A stretch of DNA of 64,000 nucleotides from Streptomyces sp. ATexAB-D23. GTDB taxonomy: Bacteria > Actinomycetota > Actinomycetes > Streptomycetales > Streptomycetaceae. Below the pieces are notes generated by a model. It saw nothing but the letters and a program-made list of their open reading frames with translations, was not told where the DNA came from and did not search any database. Both the position numbers and the translations under genes were made by a program. This document shows positions 55,725 to 64,000 of this stretch, in pieces (the stretch's first letter is position 1; every line of letters starts with the position of its first letter). The DNA is taken from the NCBI RefSeq assembly GCF_000373645.1, contig NZ_KB892002.1, positions 434,001-498,000 on the forward strand, read 5' to 3'.

Positions 55725-55766
55725 TTGGTGCTCTGTGCGGAGCAACCAGGTCAGACGAACAAGTGA

Positions 55767-56960
<1,194 letters not shown>

Positions 56961-57038
56961 TGGGTCCTCCTGTGGAGTGGTTCTGTACGCCTTGCTTCAT
57001 CGGCGCCAGGTGATCTTTGCTGGGATGCCGGCCCCCGG

Positions 57039-57078
57039 GGGCATTCTCCGCGAAGTGTGAACTCCGCGACGAATGCCC
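57039..57078 (-). terminator. Hairpin between fusA and tuf
   Basis: GGGCATTC (57039-57046) pairs with GAATGCCC (57071-57078); inside, after a two-base bulge on each side, CCGCGAAG/CTCCGCG can also pair. It sits 42 bases after the fusA stop and could be an attenuator; the TTGTCA in the same gap on the minus strand may belong to a tuf promoter. Confidence 0.55.
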
Positions 57079-57120
57079 CACGGGCTCCGGTGACAAGCCT
57101 AAAGCGTGAGCTCGGGAGAG

Positions 57121-59250
<2,130 letters not shown>

Positions 59251-59288
59251 AAGGCTCAGTCTTCTCTCGGTCTCGATGGGGGTAGCGA

Positions 59289-59759
59289 CTACCAGCGGTA
59301 GTGCGCGAAGGCCTTGTTGGACTCGGCCATCTTGTGGGTGTCCTCACGCTTCTTGACGGCAGCGCCAAGACCGTTCGAGGCGTCGAGCAGCTCGTTCATG
59401 AGCCGCTCGGTCATCGTCTTCTCGCGGCGGGCGCGGGAGTAACCGACGACCCAGCGCAGCGCGAGGGTGGCGGCGCGACCGGGCTTGACCTCGATCGGCA
59501 CCTGGTAGGTGGCGCCACCGACACGGCGGGACTTGACCTCGAGCGAGGGCTTGACGTTCTCCAGCGCGCGCTTCAGCGTGATGACCGGGTCGGCGCCGGT
59601 CTTCTCACGAAGACCCTCCATGGCGCCGTACACGATCCGCTCGGCGGTGGAACGCTTGCCGTCGAGCAGGATCTTGTTGATCAGCGACGTGACAAGAGGA
59701 GAGCTGTAGACCGGGTCGATGATGACCGGGCGCTTCGGGGCGGGGCCCTTACGAGGCAT
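59289..59759 (-). CDS. rpsG: 30S ribosomal protein S7
   Basis: Primary binder of the 16S 3' domain and often the str-operon repressor. The 156 residues ([20 protein letters not shown]) include [20 protein letters not shown] and [20 protein letters not shown]. It starts two bases after rpsL. Confidence 0.98.
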   Translation of the reverse strand: MPRKGPAPKRPVIIDPVYSSPLVTSLINKILLDGKRSTAERIVYGAMEGLREKTGADPVITLKRALENVKPSLEVKSRRVGGATYQVPIEVKPGRAATLALRWVVGYSRARREKTMTERLMNELLDASNGLGAAVKKREDTHKMAESNKAFAHYRW

Positions 59760-59761
59760 TC

Positions 59762-60133
59762 TTACTTCTCCTTCTTGGCGCCGTAGCGGCTGCGGGCCTG
59801 CTTGCGGTTCTTGACACCCTGGGTGTCGAGCGAGCCGCGGATGATCTTGTAACGAACACCCGGCAGGTCCTTCACACGGCCACCACGCACGAGCACGATG
59901 GAGTGCTCCTGCAGGTTGTGTCCCTCACCCGGGATGTAGGCCGTGACCTCGATACCAGAGGTCAGACGCACACGCGCGACCTTCCGGAGCGCGGAGTTCG
60001 GCTTCTTCGGGGTGGTCGTGAACACACGCGTGCAGACGCCGCGGCGCTGGGGCGAACCCTCCAGTGCGGGCGTCTTGTTCTTCTCGACCTTGTCCTGCCG
60101 GCCCTTCCGGACCAGCTGCTGGATCGTAGGCAC
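59762..60133 (-). CDS. rpsL: 30S ribosomal protein S12
   Basis: Decoding-centre protein of 123 residues from GTG 60133 ([20 protein letters not shown]). Lys43 ([12 protein letters not shown]) and Lys88 ([12 protein letters not shown]) are both present, so this is the streptomycin-sensitive, wild-type form. First gene of the str operon. Confidence 0.98.
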   Translation of the reverse strand: MPTIQQLVRKGRQDKVEKNKTPALEGSPQRRGVCTRVFTTTPKKPNSALRKVARVRLTSGIEVTAYIPGEGHNLQEHSIVLVRGGRVKDLPGVRYKIIRGSLDTQGVKNRKQARSRYGAKKEK

Positions 60134-60351
60134 TACTTCTCCGGTTTCTGTGTGCCGTCGGTGAAACTAACCTGGAACATCGCCGACCCACGCGGTCGGG
60201 TGTGTCGAATCACGCAAGCTCCTGCCGCAAGGCACGAAGAGCACGGATCACGGTGGCCAAAGACAGACTCGCCATGCGGTTGAGGACACGCACACGAGCC
60301 CAGGCACACCCCAGGCACAAGGTCTGAGCGTACCTACCTCACGGACTTGGG
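60134..60351 (-). promoter_or_regulatory. str operon promoter and leader
   Basis: The 218 bases upstream of rpsL hold its promoter. A 25-base element at 60183-60207 is nearly identical to one in the rpsJ leader. No gene is visible. Confidence 0.55.
60183..60207 (-). promoter_or_regulatory. Shared r-protein leader element (rpsL copy)
   Basis: In the minus transcript it reads CGACACAC then CCGACC-GCGTG-GGTCGG, able to form the same 6-base-pair hairpin as the rpsJ copy (36409-36433). It ends 50 bases before the rpsL start. Confidence 0.6.
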
Positions 60352-60702
60352 TCAAAACAAATGCTGTCCAGGCCAGGAGTGGCGGCCCCGGACCGGAATC
60401 GGGGTGCGCCTGTCGCCCCTCACCACGGAAGGGGACGCGATCCGCCGCACACCGGGCCGGCGTCGCCCCCTCCCCGGATCAGCGAGCCGGGTGGACGCCC
60501 CGGCCATCAGCCGGTGGGCCGTCGCCGTGCCCGCGAGGTCGCCCATCCGTTCCGCGGCCGTGAGCGCGGTCCGCCGGCGCGCCGGCTGGTCCCGCCACGG
60601 ACCCCGCGGCGCGGAGTGGGCGGCATGTGCCCAGGACAGTTGCCGGCATGCGACTCGAACCCGGATCACACCGTCTGCCGCACCGCGCGCAGCAGACGGG
60701 GC
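60352..60702 (-). pseudogene. Remnant of the TPR part of an AfsR-type regulator
   Basis: Downstream of the truncated regulator, another minus-strand frame (about 60470-60660) reads QLSWAHAAHSAPRG, then RTALTAAERMGDLAGTATAH and RLMAGASTRLADPG. This is the kind of helical repeat found in the C-terminal TPR domain of AfsR-like proteins. It is out of frame with the gene above and has no start of its own. A third frame carries LGRYPGSGLAQAAAALAGEP before a stop at about 60667, the expected continuation of the ATPase end. Together these show frameshift and deletion of the 3' part of the gene. Confidence 0.65.
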
Positions 60703-62361
60703 TCACCGGCGAGGGCCGCGGCTGCCTGGGCCAGGCCCGAACCCGGGTAGCGCCCCAGCCGCGGCCGGGGCGCTGAGCGCCAGGTACGTACGGGAGAAGA
60801 TCCGTCGGACTCCGCTCTCCCCCATGGCGTCCGGCCTCGCCCGGGGCTGACCCAGTTCGGCGGCGAAGGTGCCGAGCGGAAGCGAGGGGTACACGGCTGC
60901 CCGTGCCGAAACGACGGACAGGGCAAGGGGCAGGCCCCCGGTCGCGCCGATGATCGCGTCGACGGCCGTCGGCTCGGCACCGACCCGCTCGGCACCGAGC
61001 CGCCGGGCCAGCAGCTCCACCGCCTCCCGCCGCGCCAGCACGTCCAGGATCAGCAGGCGGGCGCCCTCGGCCACGACCAGGCCGTCCAGCCGGTCGCGGC
61101 TGGTGATGACCACCGTGCCCGTGCCCGGCAGCAGCGCGCGTACCTGCTCCTCGTCCCGCGCGTTGTCGAGCACCACCAGCATGCGGCGGGACGCCAGCAG
61201 GCTCCGGAAGAGCCCGGCGCGGGCCCCCAGCCCTTCGGGTATGCGCGAGAACGGCACGTCGAGGGCTTCCAGGAAACCGCGCAGTGCCTCTCGTGGAGAG
61301 ACCTCGTCGGCCGCGTCGTACCCCCTCAGGTTCACGTAGAGGTGACCGTCCGGGAACCGGTCGGCCACCCGGCGCGCCCAGTGCAGCGTCAGGGCCGTCT
61401 TGCCCACCCCGGCCATGCCGGACACCACCGATACGGCGCCGGCACACGGCGTCCCGTCCAGCTCGCCCAAAGGCGCGTCGAGGAGGCCCAGTTCCGTCTC
61501 CCTGCCCACGAAGTGCGGTGTGGTGGCGGGCAGTTGCTCCGGCCGCGCGCCCGAGGAAGCGGAGCCGGTACGGCTCCCGCCCACGGCGAGGGCGCGGGGC
61601 CTGTCGAGGAGACCGGGACGGTGATGCAGGATGTCGTCGTACAACCGGCTCAGACCGGGCAGCAGGTCGAGACCGGTCTCCTGGGTCACGACACGACGCG
61701 CCTGCCGGTAGGCGTCGAGCGCGCCGGAGACGTCCCCGATGCGGTACAGCCCCAGCATCAGCTGCCCCCAGGCCCGCTGACGCAGCGGATGCCGGTCGAG
61801 CATGGCCCGCAGGCTGCAGACCGCGCCGGCCGGACTGCCCATCTCCAGCATCGCCTCGCCCCGGTCCTCCTCAGCGATCAACCGCCGTTCCGTCGCCCGT
61901 TCGGCCAGTGCCGTCAGTGACGGCGACAGCGGCAGCCCGGCCAGCGGCGTCGTACCCCGCCACAGTCCTAAGGCGGCGGAGAGCTCGGTCTCCGCGACAG
62001 CGGGGTCGCCCGCGGCCAGGGCCGCGCGCCCCCGTTCGGCCGCCGCGTCGAACCGGTCCAGATCACGTTCGCCCGGTTCCACCCGCAGCAGGTAGCCACC
62101 CGATGCCTGCGGCATGCGCTCCCGCGTACCCCGGTCCAGCGACTTGCGCAGACCGCGGGCGTACGTCCGCAGGTTGGCCGCGCCGGACGCCGGAGGCGTG
62201 TCGCCCCACAGCACCGTGGTGAGTTCGTCGGCGCCGACCGTCTCGCCCGGGCGCAGCACCAGGGCGGCGAGCAGAAGCCTCTGTTTGACGGAGCCAAGGG
62301 GAAGCTCACGGCCGTCCCGAACCACTCGCAGGGGGCCAAGAACGTCGAAATGCACATACAC
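60703..62361 (-). CDS. AfsR/SARP-type regulator, C-terminally truncated
   Basis: Product of 552 residues where full AfsR-like proteins have about 900 or more. The N terminus has the OmpR-like DNA-binding domain (LGPLRVVRDGRELPLGSVKQ) and the BTAD domain (LWRGTTPLAGLPLSPSLTAL, HPLRQRAWGQLMLGLYRIGD). The NB-ARC ATPase has Walker A VVSGMAGVGKTALTLHWARR, RMLVVLDNARDEEQ and GGLPLALSVVSARA. The last residues (GALPGFGPGPGSRGPRR) are out of frame: a shift near 60757 restores LGRYPGSGLAQAAAALAGEP. The C-terminal TPR domain is lost. Activity is doubtful, though SARP domains can act without TPRs. Divergent from the intact SARP gene. Confidence 0.85.
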   Translation of the reverse strand: MYVHFDVLGPLRVVRDGRELPLGSVKQRLLLAALVLRPGETVGADELTTVLWGDTPPASGAANLRTYARGLRKSLDRGTRERMPQASGGYLLRVEPGERDLDRFDAAAERGRAALAAGDPAVAETELSAALGLWRGTTPLAGLPLSPSLTALAERATERRLIAEEDRGEAMLEMGSPAGAVCSLRAMLDRHPLRQRAWGQLMLGLYRIGDVSGALDAYRQARRVVTQETGLDLLPGLSRLYDDILHHRPGLLDRPRALAVGGSRTGSASSGARPEQLPATTPHFVGRETELGLLDAPLGELDGTPCAGAVSVVSGMAGVGKTALTLHWARRVADRFPDGHLYVNLRGYDAADEVSPREALRGFLEALDVPFSRIPEGLGARAGLFRSLLASRRMLVVLDNARDEEQVRALLPGTGTVVITSRDRLDGLVVAEGARLLILDVLARREAVELLARRLGAERVGAEPTAVDAIIGATGGLPLALSVVSARAAVYPSLPLGTFAAELGQPRARPDAMGESGVRRIFSRTYLALSAPAAAGALPGFGPGPGSRGPRR

Positions 62362-62580
62362 CGCCCCCTGTGACCCCGAAGGGCCACGCCCCTTTACGAA
62401 AATTGTGCGCAGGTTATACGGAGGCCGTCGGTCATGTCACCTAGCATTCCGCCATCCCTATGGAGCGGACCCACGAAATGCCTGCTCAACGACCCCGCCC
62501 CCCACCCCTCAGGTCGTGTCGACGGAGTTTTCCCGGATTTCACTGAGTCGCTTTTCGGATGATTCACCAGGAGGTTGTGC
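62362..62580. promoter_or_regulatory. Divergent promoter region of two SARP-type regulators
   Basis: These 219 bases lie between the truncated AfsR-like gene and the intact SARP gene and contain both promoters. AGGAGG at 62569-62574 is the ribosome site of the SARP gene. SARP-binding direct heptamer repeats were not clearly seen. Confidence 0.4.
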
Positions 62581-63378
62581 ATGAGGTTCGAAATACTCGG
62601 CCCGACCCGTGTCGTCGCAGGCGAGGCCGTGCTCGACGTCAAGGCCGCGAAGATGCAGTTGCTGCTGACCGCTCTGCTCGTCCGGGCGGGGCAGACGGTG
62701 ACCACCCCACAGCTGGTGACCGAGCTGTGGGGCGATCTGCCTCCCCGCCGCGCCCTGGCCGCGCTCCACGTGTACATCTCACAGCTGCGGAAGTCGCTGG
62801 CCGCACTCCGCGAGGCGGGTGCGCCGGGCGCCGGAGGAGATCTCTCCGTGGCATCGCTCGTCACCGGCAGCTCGGGGTACGTCTTCCAGCTGCGCGAAGC
62901 CGGGCTCGATCTCCTCGATCTCCAGAACCTGATGGCGCGGGGACGGGCCTGCGCGAAGGCCGGTCAGCACGAGAATGCCTCCCGGTTGTTCCGGCGCGCT
63001 GTCGGACTGTGGCGGGGCCCGTGGCCCGGCGAGGGGGCGGAGGGCCCGATCATCAGCGGGTTCGCCACGTGGGTGAGTGAGGCGCGGATGGAGTGCTCCG
63101 AGCTGCTGATGGAGGCCCACCTCGCCGCCGGGCGCCACCGGGAGGTCATCGCACCCCTGCGCGCGCTCATCGCGCAGCACCCGCTCCGTGAGTCGTTCCA
63201 CCGGCTCCTCATGCTGGCCCTGTACCGGTCGGAGCGGCAGGGGGACGCCCTGATGGTGTATCAGAATGCGCGGCGCTCCCTGAACCAGAGCCTGGGCGTG
63301 GAACCCGGCAGGCGCTTGAAGCAGGTGCAGCATCAGATCATCTGCGCGGACCGCTGCCTGGACCTGTCGGAATCCTGA
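62581..63378 (+). CDS. SARP-family transcriptional activator
   Basis: Regulator of 265 residues of the small SARP type. The ATG at 62581 is six bases after AGGAGG. OmpR-like winged helix about 5-90 (FEILGPTRVVAGEAVLDVKA, TPQLVTELWGDLPPRRALAA, LHVYISQLRKSL), BTAD about 100-245 (FRRAVGLWRGPWPGEGAEG, ALIAQHPLRESFHRLLMLAL, YRSERQGDALMVYQNARRSL). Such proteins usually activate antibiotic clusters by binding heptamer repeats. No large cluster is visible inside the window; the target may lie to the right or be the neighbouring transporter. Confidence 0.93.
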   Translation: MRFEILGPTRVVAGEAVLDVKAAKMQLLLTALLVRAGQTVTTPQLVTELWGDLPPRRALAALHVYISQLRKSLAALREAGAPGAGGDLSVASLVTGSSGYVFQLREAGLDLLDLQNLMARGRACAKAGQHENASRLFRRAVGLWRGPWPGEGAEGPIISGFATWVSEARMECSELLMEAHLAAGRHREVIAPLRALIAQHPLRESFHRLLMLALYRSERQGDALMVYQNARRSLNQSLGVEPGRRLKQVQHQIICADRCLDLSES

Positions 63379-63407
63379 TCCGCCGGCCGGTCACGTCGGG
63401 CGGGCTG

Positions 63408-64000
63408 TCAGGTGGAAGCGTCGGCTCCGGTCGGGTCGGCGGTGCCGGCGGCGTCGCCCGGCACCGTCCGGCGCGCACGGGCCACCGACGGCCCGATCGC
63501 CGCGACACCCACCAGGAAGATCGCACCCATCGCCAGCCATCCCTCCGCCGTGTGGCCCACCACCAGCACCGACACCACGGCGGGGCCGACCGTCGCCTGC
63601 ACCACCATGTGGAGGTGGAAGGCACCGAGGTACTCACCCCGGGCGTGCTCGGGGGCGAGTCCGAATCCCAGGCCGAAACCGCTCGCGGACTGCCAGAGTT
63701 CGGCCAGGGTGAGAAGCAGGACGGCACAGAGCACGATCCCGCCGGTGGCCACGTTCCCCCACGCTCCGCCCAGGGCCAGCGCGGCACACGCGGCGGCACT
63801 GACGAGGCCGGCCCTGCGGGCCGCGGTGACAGCACCGTCGAGGGTGTCCGCGCCCCGGGAGGCCGCCACCTGGAAGAGCACCACCAGAACCGTGTTCACA
63901 CCCATGATCAGCGGGACGATCCCGTGCGGGAGGTCAGTGCTCTGCACGATCCACAGCGGTATCCCGACCAGGAGTACGGCACTGTGCAGGGCCAGCAGGC
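63408..64000 (-). CDS. MFS transporter (C-terminal half; 5' end beyond window)
   Basis: About 197 residues seen, stop at 63408; the frame is open to base 64000. It contains about five or six membrane segments (ALLALHSAVLLVGIPLWIVQ, GIVPLIMGVNTVLVVLFQVA, IVLCAVLLLTLAELWQSASG, HLHMVVQATVGPAVVSVLVV, EGWLAMGAIFLVGVAAIGPS), with loops typical of the second half of a 12-segment major facilitator, and a short polar tail. It converges on the SARP gene with 29 bases between. The substrate is unknown; drug export is plausible next to a SARP regulator. Confidence 0.82.
   Translation of the reverse strand, partial: LLALHSAVLLVGIPLWIVQSTDLPHGIVPLIMGVNTVLVVLFQVAASRGADTLDGAVTAARRAGLVSAAACAALALGGAWGNVATGGIVLCAVLLLTLAELWQSASGFGLGFGLAPEHARGEYLGAFHLHMVVQATVGPAVVSVLVVGHTAEGWLAMGAIFLVGVAAIGPSVARARRTVPGDAAGTADPTGADAST

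Noticed and set aside
60645..60680. tRNA-like string GACTCGAACCCGGAT
   Set aside because: Resembles a T-arm, but no acceptor stem, D-arm or anticodon arm can be built around it; it lies in the decayed AfsR-like gene.

Overview
The window is chromosomal DNA of a Streptomyces (or a very close actinomycete). The evidence is the very high GC content, the GTG starts, the actinobacterial versions of the ribosomal proteins, and the many streptomycete families present (AfsR/SARP and LAL regulators, Scr1-like XRE/DUF5753 regulators with DUF397 partners, RHS toxins, DUF6879). No mobile element, rRNA, tRNA or CRISPR array was found.

Layout. (1) 1-11.2 kb: a very large, left-truncated RHS polymorphic toxin on the minus strand (nested ricin lectin, Rhs core, Hint pretoxin domain), divergent from a secreted DNRLRE/FG-GAP protein. 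(2) 11.3-19.9 kb: core genes coaA, a DUF389 membrane protein, glmM, rplM-rpsI, an ABC-F ATPase, a membrane-anchored protein and truA. (3) 19.9-36.3 kb: the complete S10-spc-alpha ribosomal supercluster on the minus strand, in transcription order rpsJ, rplCDWB, rpsS, rplV, rpsC, rplP, rpmC, rpsQ | rplNXE, rpsN, rpsH, rplFR, rpsE, rpmD, rplO, secY, adk, map, infA, rpmJ, rpsMK, rpoA, rplQ. (4) 36.8-55.7 kb: an accessory block between the S10 and str operons. It holds a two-gene RNA-repair operon (ligase-kinase fusion, then DUF504-EEP phosphatase-nucleotidyltransferase), two Scr-like regulator/DUF397 modules with DUF6879 and small partner proteins, a secreted ricin-type lectin, a HATPase anti-sigma-like protein, a LAL regulator and a small RiPP cluster. 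(5) 55.8-60.1 kb: the str operon rpsL-rpsG-fusA-tuf on the minus strand. (6) 60.3-64 kb: a decayed AfsR-type regulator, a divergent intact SARP regulator, and the 3' part of an MFS transporter running off the right edge.

The most interesting system is the compact RiPP locus at 50.8-55.7 kb. A 61-residue precursor with a Thr-rich core and a single Cys is followed by an aminoglycoside-phosphotransferase-like kinase and a HopA1-family protein, the kinase/lyase pair known from class V lanthipeptides and thioamitides. A C39-peptidase ABC exporter is divergent to it. No decarboxylase, methyltransferase, YcaO or third class V protein is visible nearby, so the locus looks like a minimal version that would give a highly dehydrated peptide with at most one (methyl)lanthionine ring. 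Other points worth following are the RNA-repair operon, a near-identical 25-base leader element shared by the rpsJ and rpsL transcripts, and the ricin domain nested in the RHS toxin.
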